64,000 nucleotides of DNA from the NCBI GenBank assembly GCA_027484425.1, contig JAIXSZ010000016.1, positions 110,966 to 174,965 of the forward strand, read 5' to 3'. The stretch is from Sphingobacteriales bacterium. GTDB taxonomy: Bacteria > Bacteroidota > Bacteroidia > Chitinophagales > Chitinophagaceae. The notes under the pieces were generated by a model. It did no database searches, was not told the origin of the DNA, and saw only the letters and a program-made list of their open reading frames with translations. This document shows, in pieces, positions 18,216 through 25,499 of the stretch (position 1 is its first letter; the number at the start of each line of letters is the position of its first letter). Position numbers and translations under genes: made by a program.

Positions 18216-18237
18216 GCAAAACATACAGACGTTTTGC
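18216..18237 (-). promoter_or_regulatory. Hairpin in the thrS leader
   Basis: A 7-bp perfect inverted repeat (GCAAAAC, 18216-18222 with 18231-18237) with an 8-base loop, within the ~41-base predicted 5' leader of thrS. A regulatory role is only a possibility. Confidence 0.35.
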
Positions 18238-18244
18238 CGGATGC

Positions 18245-18252
18245 CAAAAGTA
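18245..18252 (-). promoter_or_regulatory. Probable -7 box of thrS
   Basis: TACTTTTG on the minus strand, ending 48 bases before the thrS ATG. No good -33 element. Confidence 0.45.
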
Positions 18253-18354
18253 GTAAGTATTAAGTAGATTTTTTTGGGGAATGTATCACTAAATCATAAA
18301 CATGATACATTCAGGGATTGGGTCTGGTAGATAAGGCATAGCGTAGGTAAGTAT

Positions 18355-18468
18355 TTACCACTTTTTTATTTTCAAGCCTTCTATTTCATCGAAGTGTTTG
18401 TCTCTTGTTATTAATACAAGGTTGTGTTGTTTTTTGATTTATGGGTGTATAATAATGATGAGATTGTT
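18355..18468 (-). pseudogene. C-terminal remnant of a VapC-type PIN toxin
   Basis: The minus strand reads NNLIIIHP, an in-frame TAA (18439-18441), then IKKQHNLVLITRDKHFDEIE and GLKIKKW, then TAA at 18355. The last part matches the C-terminal end of PIN-domain VapC ribonucleases (pattern LxLVTRDxHFxxIEGLKxxxW) and the residues before the stop fit the preceding strand and helix. The upstream two thirds of the gene are missing and replaced by the promoter of the methyltransferase gene. This is a decayed toxin cut by the island to its right. Another VapC piece lies at 20855-20947. Confidence 0.65.
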
Positions 18469-18495
18469 TCTAAATGGACAATTCTAATAAAATCG

Positions 18496-18503
18496 TAAGT
18501 TTG
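18496..18503 (+). promoter_or_regulatory. Probable -7 box of the restriction-modification genes
   Basis: TAAGTTTG ends 19 bases before the methyltransferase ATG. A TTG at 18464-18466 is too far (29 bases) to be a standard -33 element. Confidence 0.45.
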
Positions 18504-18521
18504 TATCCTTAGCAATATAGT

Positions 18522-19400
18522 ATGGAAATAACAACAGATTTATATAACGGTGATTCTAGAAACGAACTTAAGAAACTTGCAACAAATTCAGTTGATCTAA
18601 TAATTACATCACCTCCTTATGCTGACCAAAGGAAAAGTACTTATGGGGGTATCCATCCTGAAGATTATGTAAATTGGTTTTTGCCTATTTCCGAACAGTT
18701 ATTGAGGGTACTTAAACCAACAGGAACATTTGTTCTAAATATTAAGGAAAAAGTAGTGGATGGTGAACGAAGTACATACGTTATGGAGCTCATTCTGGCG
18801 ATGCGTAAACAAGGATGGTTCTGGACAGAAGAGTTTATTTGGCATAAAAAGAACTCGTACCCTGGGAAATGGCCAAATAGGTTTCGAGATTCATGGGAAA
18901 GACTTTTGCAATTTAACAAAGAGAAGCACTTTCACATGTATCAAGAAGAAGTTATGGTACCTATGGGGGATTGGGCGAAAACTCGTTTGAAAAAACTTTC
19001 TGAAACAGACAAAACTCGTGACAATTCAAAAGTTGGAAGCGGTTTTGGAAAGAATATTTCTAATTGGGTTGATCGTGATATGGCATTTCCTACAAATGTT
19101 TTGCATCTTGCTACAGAATGCAGTAACAAGAATCATAGTGCTGCGTTTCCTGAAGAATTACCTGCTTGGTTTATAAAACTGTTTACTAAACAAAATGACG
19201 TTGTATTAGATCCATTCATGGGTTCTGGAACCACATTAACCGTTGCAAGTAGAATGCAAAGGAATTCAATTGGAATTGAAATTGTCAATGAATACTATGA
19301 AATGGTAAAAAAACAACTTAAACCTGTAGAACTCTACTTATTAGAACCAAATGAAATTTATGAGAAACCTTCACCTAGAGGACATATCGCAATACGTTGA
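18522..19400 (+). CDS. Type II DNA methyltransferase (beta class, TSPPY type)
   Basis: Amino-methyltransferase (N4-cytosine or N6-adenine) that protects host DNA from the adjoining endonuclease. 292 residues. Seen: catalytic motif IV SPPY at residues 30-33 (in DLIITSPPYADQR) and the SAM-binding motif I DPFMGSGTT at 230-238. The order IV before I is that of the beta class. The target-recognition region would lie between, about residues 100-190. The gene overlaps the endonuclease by 50 bases. Base composition is more AT-rich than in the flanks, it ends in TGA, which is rare here, and it sits between broken toxin genes, all signs of horizontal transfer. Confidence 0.92.
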   Translation: MEITTDLYNGDSRNELKKLATNSVDLIITSPPYADQRKSTYGGIHPEDYVNWFLPISEQLLRVLKPTGTFVLNIKEKVVDGERSTYVMELILAMRKQGWFWTEEFIWHKKNSYPGKWPNRFRDSWERLLQFNKEKHFHMYQEEVMVPMGDWAKTRLKKLSETDKTRDNSKVGSGFGKNISNWVDRDMAFPTNVLHLATECSNKNHSAAFPEELPAWFIKLFTKQNDVVLDPFMGSGTTLTVASRMQRNSIGIEIVNEYYEMVKKQLKPVELYLLEPNEIYEKPSPRGHIAIR

Positions 19401-20103
19401 GGATAATATTGGCACTTTTCATCAAAAAAGAATAAGCGGATTGAATGAACTGAAATTAAAAAAGGTGCTCAGTAAAAAAAATCCATATCTTTTTAAGGCA
19501 AAGCATGTTCTTACTGCACAAGATATTATTAAGAGTTTAACTGATGCATTTATTTCATCCCAAGAAGAAACAATTTTTGGAGATTGGCTAGAAGGCCTAG
19601 CTATTTTCATAAATAGTAAAGTATACGATGGTCGCAAATCAGGAATTCCTGGCATTGATTTGGAGTTTGACAAGGATGGTATCCGCTACATAGTAACAAT
19701 AAAATCTGGACCCAATTGGGGGAATAGCAGTCAAATAGGAAAACTATTAAGTGATTTTAAAACTGCAAAGAAAACCTTGAGAACAAGTAATTCCCAGCTG
19801 AATGTTGTTGCTATAAACGGATGTTGCTACGGTAGGGATAATAAACCAGACAAAGGAGAATACTTTAAGTATTGTGGTCAAACCTTTTGGCAGTTTATTT
19901 CTGGAGACAATGATTTATACACAAAAATAATAGAACCACTTGGTCATCAAGCCCGAGAACGAAATGATGACTTTATTCAAACATACTCTCAAATGATAAA
20001 CAAATTTACCAAAGAGTTTGCAGATACTTTTTGTAAAAGCAGTGGTGAAATTGATTGGAATAAATTGGTGCAATTCAATTCAGCTACAAAATTTTCGAAG
20101 TAA
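19351..20103 (+). CDS. Type II restriction endonuclease (PmeII/LlaMI-like)
   Basis: 250 residues. Gene order (overlap with a methyltransferase) and sequence point to a type II restriction enzyme. Segments such as NPYLFKAKHVLTAQDII, SSQEETIFGDWLEGLAIFI, GIDLEF and YIVTIKSGPNWGNSSQIGK recall the PmeII/LlaMI group as I remember it; this assignment and the recognition site are not certain. A PD-(D/E)XK-like core is visible: Asp103 in GIDLEF and Lys118 in VTIKS, but the residue two before Lys is Thr, not Asp/Glu. Start at 19351 or 19360 (both ATG). AT-rich like the methyltransferase. Confidence 0.8.
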   Translation: MKFMRNLHLEDISQYVEDNIGTFHQKRISGLNELKLKKVLSKKNPYLFKAKHVLTAQDIIKSLTDAFISSQEETIFGDWLEGLAIFINSKVYDGRKSGIPGIDLEFDKDGIRYIVTIKSGPNWGNSSQIGKLLSDFKTAKKTLRTSNSQLNVVAINGCCYGRDNKPDKGEYFKYCGQTFWQFISGDNDLYTKIIEPLGHQARERNDDFIQTYSQMINKFTKEFADTFCKSSGEIDWNKLVQFNSATKFSK

Positions 20104-20140
20104 AAACTATTTAAGTTATAAATGTAATTATATTTTTATT

Positions 20141-20395
20141 ATGCCACATTGTCTTATTCCGAACTGTACTAATAATGCCGAACATAATTTAGGTATCCGA
20201 TGTCGAAGACCAAATACTACAGCTATTTGGGCGCCAAATTGTGACGCATACTTATGTGATGATCATGCGGATCAAGGTTTCATCATTGATATTACTTTGA
20301 CCCCTAATGATAGTGGTTTAATTACTACTAACGTGTCTGCTGGTGGGAGTCCAGCTAGTAGAACAACCCCAATTAACCACGGCTCTATCGAGTAA
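20141..20395 (+). CDS. Small Cys/His-rich protein beside the restriction genes
   Basis: 84 residues from the ATG at 20141; the frame runs further upstream but through the end of the endonuclease gene. Cys4, Cys9, Cys21, Cys34, Cys39 and His42 could form one zinc site (C-x4-C ... C-x2-H). The second half is polar and Gly/Ser/Thr-rich and looks flexible. It starts 38 bases after the endonuclease and may be part of the same transcript. I have a vague memory of similar small proteins in environmental genomes but no function. It could be a control or accessory protein of the restriction system, or an unrelated passenger. Confidence 0.6.
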   Translation: MPHCLIPNCTNNAEHNLGIRCRRPNTTAIWAPNCDAYLCDDHADQGFIIDITLTPNDSGLITTNVSAGGSPASRTTPINHGSIE

Positions 20396-20596
20396 TAATA
20401 TTAACGCATTTATCATGGTTACACCATTGGTGGTTGTAAACTGTAACTACATTTATTAGTTTTCTTTTCTTTCAAAAAATACTTTGATATTTGGTGAAAT
20501 GAGCTATTTTTCATGCTCATTTCACTTTAAGTATAATTCTTGTCTGTGTGTCAAAATGGGGCACAGCACATTGGCTCATATGTATCTAGTAAATAC

Positions 20597-20821
20597 TTAT
20601 TTCCAGTCATCTTCGCTCATTTGTTCACAGCCATCTTCTATTGCTTTTTCTATCAGGGCAGCATCTTCGGCACTCCATTTTCCAGCAAAATCCTGTGCAG
20701 ATAGTGTTTTTGAATGTTTAGCAGGGCGGTTTAAGGTGGCTTCCAATTCCATCAGTGTAGCTGGATCGTCTGTTTTTAAGACCCCTTCAATAACATGCAA
20801 TTTTTGTGTTTCTGTGTACAT
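20597..20821 (-). CDS. Solitary antitoxin-like protein
   Basis: 74 residues, acidic at the C terminus. The pattern AKHSKTLSAQDFAGKWSAE then AALIEKAIEDGCEQ and EDDW resembles small antitoxins of RelE-type modules in Bacteroidota, in which the C-terminal tail binds the toxin. No toxin gene follows: downstream (leftward) lies the convergent small Cys/His gene. It sits directly after a truncated vapC. Assignment as an antitoxin is inference from pattern and neighbourhood. Confidence 0.55.
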   Translation of the reverse strand: MYTETQKLHVIEGVLKTDDPATLMELEATLNRPAKHSKTLSAQDFAGKWSAEDAALIEKAIEDGCEQMSEDDWK

Positions 20822-20854
20822 ATCCTCACTCTATTTATTATAGAACAAATTTAC

Positions 20855-20947
20855 CTATAAAATCTCATTATCCACTTCTAATATCTCGCCAACTATTGGT
20901 TATCGATGTTCGCAAAGCAGGTAGTGAGTGTCGAGGAGGTAAGTCAT
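20855..20947 (-). pseudogene. N-terminal remnant of a VapC-type PIN toxin
   Basis: ATG at 20947 overlaps the stop of the phd remnant by the usual ATGA. The frame reads MTYLLDTHYLLCEHR, TAA (20900-20902), PIVGEILEVDNEIL, TAG. The first part is the conserved start of PIN toxins (YLLDTHxLLW, with the first metal-binding Asp) and the second fits the segment about 25 residues later, so codons have been lost and stops gained. The rest of the gene is missing. It may or may not be the other half of the remnant at 18355-18468. Confidence 0.65.
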
Positions 20948-21180
20948 GCGCCTAAAAATTCTTCTTCGGTAATGGAGAAATCATCCTCAAATTTTATTGT
21001 TCCCTTGCCGTCCATTATGCCAATCTTCCTGCGTTCTTTTTTTGAGGTAGATTTGGGTACCAGTCGAGCAGCTATTTCTTTATTTTTCCCATATCAAATG
21101 CCTATCTCCTCCCCTGCAAGGACCCTTTTTAGCATTTCGGAGAAGTTGGCTTTGAACTCTCCTACACTTAACGTTGTCAT
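20944..21180 (-). pseudogene. Phd/YefM-type antitoxin broken by an in-frame TGA
   Basis: 78 sense codons in one frame from ATG 21180 to TGA 20944, interrupted once, at codon 29 (TGA at 21094-21096). It reads MTTLSVGEFKANFSEMLKR, then VLAGEEIGI, stop, YGKNKEIAARLVPKS, and an acidic tail ending TEEEFLGA. This is the normal length and layout of a Phd-type antitoxin: N-terminal DNA-binding fold, C-terminal toxin-binding tail. One base change would restore it. Since the paired vapC is also broken, decay of the whole operon is the simplest reading; a sequencing error is possible for the single TGA. Confidence 0.75.
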
Positions 21181-21257
21181 AGCCTTTAAGTTTAAAACAA
21201 AGTTACGAATACCTGACAAGTTGATAGGGAGAATTAAAGATATTAGAATGACAATAA

Positions 21258-21509
21258 TTACTTTGCATAGTTCTCTGCCCTTAACTTATCGATAGATGCC
21301 ATCATTTCGTCAAGAGTAACGCCTTTATCTTCCCCTGTCTCAAGTGCTTGATCGCGTCTATCCAATTCATCCATAAATTGTTCATCTTTCCACCATTCAG
21401 TTTTCACCTCTATATCATTTTCCAATAGATTATATAGGGCATGCAATTTTTTGCTGTCGGCTATACGTATATAATCATATAGTCTGGTTCGTATGGCTGT
21501 TATTGTCAT
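21258..21509 (-). CDS. Antitoxin-like small protein
   Basis: 83 residues from the ATG at 21509 (an ATG at 21533 would add eight). Acidic, predicted helical: RTRLYDYIRIADSKKLHALY, WWKDEQFMDELDRRDQALET, then GVTLDEMMASIDKLRAENY. The layout, an N-terminal domain sensing or binding and a C-terminal helix with a D/E-rich linker, resembles addiction-module antitoxins of Bacteroidota. No toxin gene is next to it; the phd remnant follows 77 bases downstream. Function is inferred only from this resemblance and the company it keeps. Confidence 0.55.
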   Translation of the reverse strand: MTITAIRTRLYDYIRIADSKKLHALYNLLENDIEVKTEWWKDEQFMDELDRRDQALETGEDKGVTLDEMMASIDKLRAENYAK

Positions 21510-21696
21510 TTTTTCACAAATTCTGATATGCAATTTAAGGTTTTTTTTGAAAAGGGTGGTGGCTGTCTTGGTGAAGGTGTTAGACTTAGGATAGTTTGTA
21601 TGGTGTAGGTCGTCATACTTAAAATTTTATTTTACATATAAATCCTATCGGTGTGCCAAAAGGGTAAATAGCACACCCAGTCATATACATTCAGTT

Positions 21697-21727
21697 TTGT
21701 GCAAATCGGTATTCTCCCCGACATTTG
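21697..21727 (+). promoter_or_regulatory. Candidate promoter of the 21745-24174 operon
   Basis: TTTG-like element with TTG at 21697-21699, a 20-base spacer, then GACATTTG (21720-21727), which differs from TAnnTTTG in its first base only. It ends 17 bases before the ATG at 21745 and rules out a start further upstream in the same frame. Confidence 0.4.
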
Positions 21728-21744
21728 TACCAATTATCTGCATC

Positions 21745-22479
21745 ATGACTCGTTTCTTTTCGTATGTACTTTCATTGCTTTTTATTGCGTTATTAGTTAC
21801 TTCTTCTTTTGCCCAGCAGGGAAGTAATAGCGGCTTCAATTTCAGGTTTGTGGATGAGGTTACGGGTGCCAGAGTATTGCCCTATGAGGTAATAGTAAAA
21901 GAGCGCAACAACAGAAACCTACAATACAAGATAGATGCAGGGAAGATAGCAGCTAACGGAACTGTTTTTCTGCCTATGACCAATGGTGTGTACGATGTCA
22001 CAGTAAGTGCTGTGGGGTACAAGAGGGTAGCTACCTACTTTGAGGTGAAGGACAAGAAAATTAATGTCAATTTTAAGATGGAGCCACAGAGCCCACCAGC
22101 CGAGGTTTCTGTAGATTATTTACGATCCTTGCGCAAGGCCGATGCGATGATAATAACAGGTTATGTGATGGCAGATGAACTTGGTTTGCCTTTAGATTCT
22201 GTATTGGTCTATTCGGCGGATAAGGCAGCAAGAACTGTTACTGACAAGCGGGGTTATTTTAAGTTGGTGCTGCCACTGCCTGTGTCAGAAGCTCAAGTAG
22301 AAGCTCGCAACAGGGTGCTATTTACCAGATATGGATACACTACAGAGGCGAGGCAGCGGTTTGATATGTGGCCCAATGGTGATGCTATGCTGAAGATAAG
22401 ACTGAAACGCGGTATTGGTGTGCATACTGTAGATATAGTGAATAAAAGAGAACCCATGAGATCAGTGCTGGATAAGTAG
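21745..22479 (+). CDS. Secreted protein with carboxypeptidase-regulatory-like domains
   Basis: 244 residues. Signal peptide MTRFFSYVLSLLFIALLVTSSFA, which fixes the start at 21745. Two beta-sandwich modules of the kind found in surface proteins of Bacteroidota seem present: about residues 30-115 (FRFVDEVTGARVLPYEV ... VYDVTVSAVGYKRVATYF) and about 135-190 (ITGYVMADELGLPLDSVLVY ... DKRGYFKLVLPL). The latter is a typical carboxypeptidase-regulatory-like fold. No sorting domain or lipobox. It lies 51 bases before the SpoIID-like gene on the same strand, so they are probably cotranscribed. Confidence 0.8.
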   Translation: MTRFFSYVLSLLFIALLVTSSFAQQGSNSGFNFRFVDEVTGARVLPYEVIVKERNNRNLQYKIDAGKIAANGTVFLPMTNGVYDVTVSAVGYKRVATYFEVKDKKINVNFKMEPQSPPAEVSVDYLRSLRKADAMIITGYVMADELGLPLDSVLVYSADKAARTVTDKRGYFKLVLPLPVSEAQVEARNRVLFTRYGYTTEARQRFDMWPNGDAMLKIRLKRGIGVHTVDIVNKREPMRSVLDK

Positions 22480-22530
22480 CCATTTGGAACTGCTATGCGT
22501 GGCTGAATGAATAACCTAAATGAATGTAGT

Positions 22531-24174
22531 ATGAAAACCCTGATGATTTTATTGCTCACTTTGCTGCCATGCCTACGGTTAGGGGCACAGCCTTGCACAC
22601 CCGGTGCTACTATAAGGGTGGGTACAGACTGCTCTTGCAACGACTGCACAGATGTAACGGTTATGAGCTTGGAATCGTATGTAAGCTCTGGGCTAGATGA
22701 TGAGTGGATACCCTCGTGGAATATAGAGTCGCTGAAGGCGGGTGCGGTAGCCTATCGCAGCTATGGAGCATATTACATCAACAATCCTTACAGTGGTGTC
22801 TACGACCTGGCAAATACTACTTGTAAGCAAGTATGGGAGGCTGGCTCATCTGCCAACTGTGTGGCGGCTGCTGCAGCTACTGCAGGGCAGGTGCTGAGTC
22901 AGGGTGTGGGTGGACCTATAGCTAGGTCTGAGTATGCTGCTGAAACAAACAACTTTGGTTGTGGCGATGGTTTTTCGGGCTGCACCACTTGTGGTATACC
23001 TTCATGGCCGTGCATAAGCGATCCGGTTTGTGCAGGTAAGGCTGCTTTTGGGCATTGGAGGGGCATGTGTCAGTGGGGCTCGCAGCGGTGGGCACTATCG
23101 GGTCAAAACTATACTTGGATACTCAATCACTACTACAATCCGGGCAATGTGTTTGTCTGTACAGGGTCTTCCACCGCTTGTTCGCCAGTTACTAGCAACG
23201 ACTATTGTTTTGGGCCACCTGCGCCACCAGTGCTCTCTGTGGGTGCCATTTGTAACTACACTAACGGTACTACTTGCGGCGCTACAGTATCCATGGCTAC
23301 AGGCAGCAGTTGTAGCATAAGCGGCAGTAATGCTAATGTGCGTGATGTGTGGTATGCATTTGTAGCTACCGGCAGTGCGCATAACATTATAGTGCAGAGT
23401 GGCGAAAACTTTGATGCAGTAGTAGAGGTATATAGCAGTGCCTGCTCCACAGCCACACGCATAGGCACATGTACAAATGCTGCTGGTGTAGGTCTGCCAG
23501 AAACGGTAACACTTACCACGCTCACTGCAGGTAATACTTACTACATACGGGTGTACGACTATCGCGAGAATGCGTATACCTCGTCACCTGGTGGTGCTAC
23601 CTTTTCTATTTGCGTGCATACTCCATGCTCTCCTCAGCCAGTTGCTAACTTTACTGCATCGCAAACCACAGGTCTGTGTCCTTTCTACGTCAACTTTTTC
23701 GATATGTCGGCAACAACAGGTGCGGTGTCCCGATTGTGGACAATTTATAACGGGGGAGGTACACCTATTACTACTTCCACGCAGAATCCTACAGGTATTT
23801 TATACAATGTTTTTGGGTCATACTTGGTAAAGCTAACTGTTACAGATGCCTGTGGCAGCGATACAAAATACATTCCCGGTTATATAAACGTAATAGGTGG
23901 CCCCTGTGTGGTAGGTGTAGAAGAGGCACAGTTGCAGCCTCTGCTAGATGTGTATCCCAACCCTACTGCAGGTAGTTTTGTGGTGAGCAGTTCACAGTCT
24001 ATTACCAGTATCACAGTTGTCAATATGGTAGGTCAACAGGTAATATGCCCGATGCAGCTACACAACGATGGTAAGGTATCGGATTTAAGCCTAGCCGCTC
24101 AGCCATCCGGAGTGTATGTGCTGACCATACATACACAGGCGGGTATGGAGAAGCGCAAAATTGTGAAGGAATAG
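22531..24174 (+). CDS. SpoIID/LytB-domain protein with PKD module and T9SS sorting domain
   Basis: 547 residues from the ATG at 22531. Signal peptide MKTLMILLLTLLPCLRLGAQ. Residues ~35-210 resemble the SpoIID/LytB domain: SLESYVSSGLDDEWIPSWN, IESLKAGAVAYRSYGAYYI and GMCQWGSQRWALSGQNYTW followed by ILNHYY, which fit the family's pattern; in sporulators SpoIID is a peptidoglycan lytic transglycosylase. The region is rich in Cys. Then a beta-rich module (about 215-370), a PKD-like module (PVANFTASQTTGLCPFYVNF) and from about residue 470 a T9SS type A domain (LLDVYPNPTAGSFVVS ... GVYVLTI ... KRKIVKE). So a wall-hydrolase-like fold is sent outside the cell. The substrate is unknown. Confidence 0.88.
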   Translation: MKTLMILLLTLLPCLRLGAQPCTPGATIRVGTDCSCNDCTDVTVMSLESYVSSGLDDEWIPSWNIESLKAGAVAYRSYGAYYINNPYSGVYDLANTTCKQVWEAGSSANCVAAAAATAGQVLSQGVGGPIARSEYAAETNNFGCGDGFSGCTTCGIPSWPCISDPVCAGKAAFGHWRGMCQWGSQRWALSGQNYTWILNHYYNPGNVFVCTGSSTACSPVTSNDYCFGPPAPPVLSVGAICNYTNGTTCGATVSMATGSSCSISGSNANVRDVWYAFVATGSAHNIIVQSGENFDAVVEVYSSACSTATRIGTCTNAAGVGLPETVTLTTLTAGNTYYIRVYDYRENAYTSSPGGATFSICVHTPCSPQPVANFTASQTTGLCPFYVNFFDMSATTGAVSRLWTIYNGGGTPITTSTQNPTGILYNVFGSYLVKLTVTDACGSDTKYIPGYINVIGGPCVVGVEEAQLQPLLDVYPNPTAGSFVVSSSQSITSITVVNMVGQQVICPMQLHNDGKVSDLSLAAQPSGVYVLTIHTQAGMEKRKIVKE

Positions 24175-24235
24175 TACTTATTTGCCCATAGCCTGTAGGT
24201 ATCAGCACCTCGTAGTGGGTTTGGGGTATTATCTG

Positions 24236-24243
24236 TAATTTTG
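24236..24243 (+). promoter_or_regulatory. Probable -7 box of ispH
   Basis: TAATTTTG ends 18 bases before the ATG at 24261 and overlaps the GTG at 24243, so that GTG is not the start. The nearest TTG (24221-24223) is only 12 bases upstream. Confidence 0.45.
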
Positions 24244-24260
24244 TGGCCTCAATACATACA

Positions 24261-25487
24261 ATGAAATCATTTAATGTACCGGTGCAATACCGCAGTCCGC
24301 TGATAAGTGCTATAAAGAATAAGAGAAAAGCGGACGACAAAATGAAGCGCGATTTTAGACCCAGTATCCTTAACATAGGATCACTTGAGGTGGTATTGGC
24401 TCGGCATTTTGGGTTTTGTTATGGTGTCGAAAATGCTATTGAAATAGCTTTCAGGGCAGTAGAAGAGAATCCTGGAAAGCGTGTTTTTCTGCTTAGCGAA
24501 ATGATACACAATCCTGGTGTAAACGCAGACTTGGTTGGATTAGGGGTGCAGTTTATAATGGACACCAAGGGCAATATGCTCATGGGCTGGGATGATCTCA
24601 CTGCCGAAGATGTGGTGATAATACCCGCCTTTGGTACCACGCTGGAGCTAGAGGCGCAGCTACGCAGCAAGGGGATAGACCCCACTCACTACGAAACCAC
24701 TTGTCCATTTGTAGAGAAAGTATGGAACCGTGCCGAAAAAATAGGTAATGATGGCTACACCATAGTAGTGCATGGTAAGCCTGGACATGAAGAAACGAGG
24801 GCTACCTTCTCGCATAGTAAGGCTAATACACCCACAGTGGTAGTAAAGGATATGGACCAAACCATATTGTTGGGCAAATACATGACAGGGAAGCTGACAC
24901 CCGAGGGGTTTTACAGCGACTTTAAAGGGCAATATTCAGAAGGATTTGATGTGCAGAAAGATATGCAGCGTATAGGAGTGGTCAACCAGACCACCATGCT
25001 GGCAAGCGAAACCCAAGCGATAGCCGACTATCTGAAGCAGCAGATATTGGAGCAACACAATGTGCTGGCTGGTGAATCGGCTAACCGATTTGCAGATACC
25101 CGCGATACCCTTTGCTATGCCACTAACGACAACCAAGGTGCAGTGCAGGGCATGCTGGAGCAAGAAGCTGATTTGGCCCTAGTGATAGGTGGGTATAACA
25201 GTTCCAATACATCGCACCTGGCAGAGTTATGTGCCCAGAAGTTGCCTACTTATTACATCAATAACGAAGATTGTCTGGTATCGGCTACCGAGATCAGGCA
25301 CTTTGATGAGCATACACATACCGAACTCACCACTGCTGGTTATTTACCTGCTACACATCCGCTTAGGGTTATGATCACTTCAGGTGCTTCTTGCCCCGAT
25401 GCGCTGGTGGAGCGGGTTATTCATCGTCTTGCAGCTATTACAGGTAATGATCATGCTATGCCATCGGTATTGGAGCAGTGGCAATAG
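24261..25487 (+). CDS. ispH: 4-Hydroxy-3-methylbut-2-enyl diphosphate reductase
   Basis: Last enzyme of the MEP isoprenoid pathway; an iron-sulfur enzyme making IPP and DMAPP. 408 residues from the ATG at 24261. The three cluster cysteines are Cys53 (FGFCYGVENA), Cys148 (ETTCPFVEKVW) and Cys285 (DTLCYATNDNQ). Also seen: EMIHNPGVN, HGKPGHEETRATFSHS, NQTTMLASET, GGYNSSNTSHLAELC and TSGASCPDALVERV. It is about 90 residues longer than the ~315-residue E. coli form, with an N-terminal extension and internal insertions as in the cyanobacterial/plant-like group, which many Bacteroidota have. Confidence 0.96.
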   Translation: MKSFNVPVQYRSPLISAIKNKRKADDKMKRDFRPSILNIGSLEVVLARHFGFCYGVENAIEIAFRAVEENPGKRVFLLSEMIHNPGVNADLVGLGVQFIMDTKGNMLMGWDDLTAEDVVIIPAFGTTLELEAQLRSKGIDPTHYETTCPFVEKVWNRAEKIGNDGYTIVVHGKPGHEETRATFSHSKANTPTVVVKDMDQTILLGKYMTGKLTPEGFYSDFKGQYSEGFDVQKDMQRIGVVNQTTMLASETQAIADYLKQQILEQHNVLAGESANRFADTRDTLCYATNDNQGAVQGMLEQEADLALVIGGYNSSNTSHLAELCAQKLPTYYINNEDCLVSATEIRHFDEHTHTELTTAGYLPATHPLRVMITSGASCPDALVERVIHRLAAITGNDHAMPSVLEQWQ

Positions 25488-25499
25488 GATGATAATCTT

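Noticed and set aside
17523..18263. 246-codon open frame on the plus strand inside thrS
   Set aside because: It is fully antisense to a clear thrS, has no recognisable domain or signal and is a by-product of thrS codon use.
20906..21295. 129-codon plus-strand frame in the toxin-antitoxin region
   Set aside because: The opposite strand reads as a Phd antitoxin broken by a single TGA and a vapC start, which explains the open frame.
18198..21744. Insertion sequence or integrase carrying the restriction island
   Set aside because: No transposase, integrase, terminal inverted repeat or target duplication could be found at either side.
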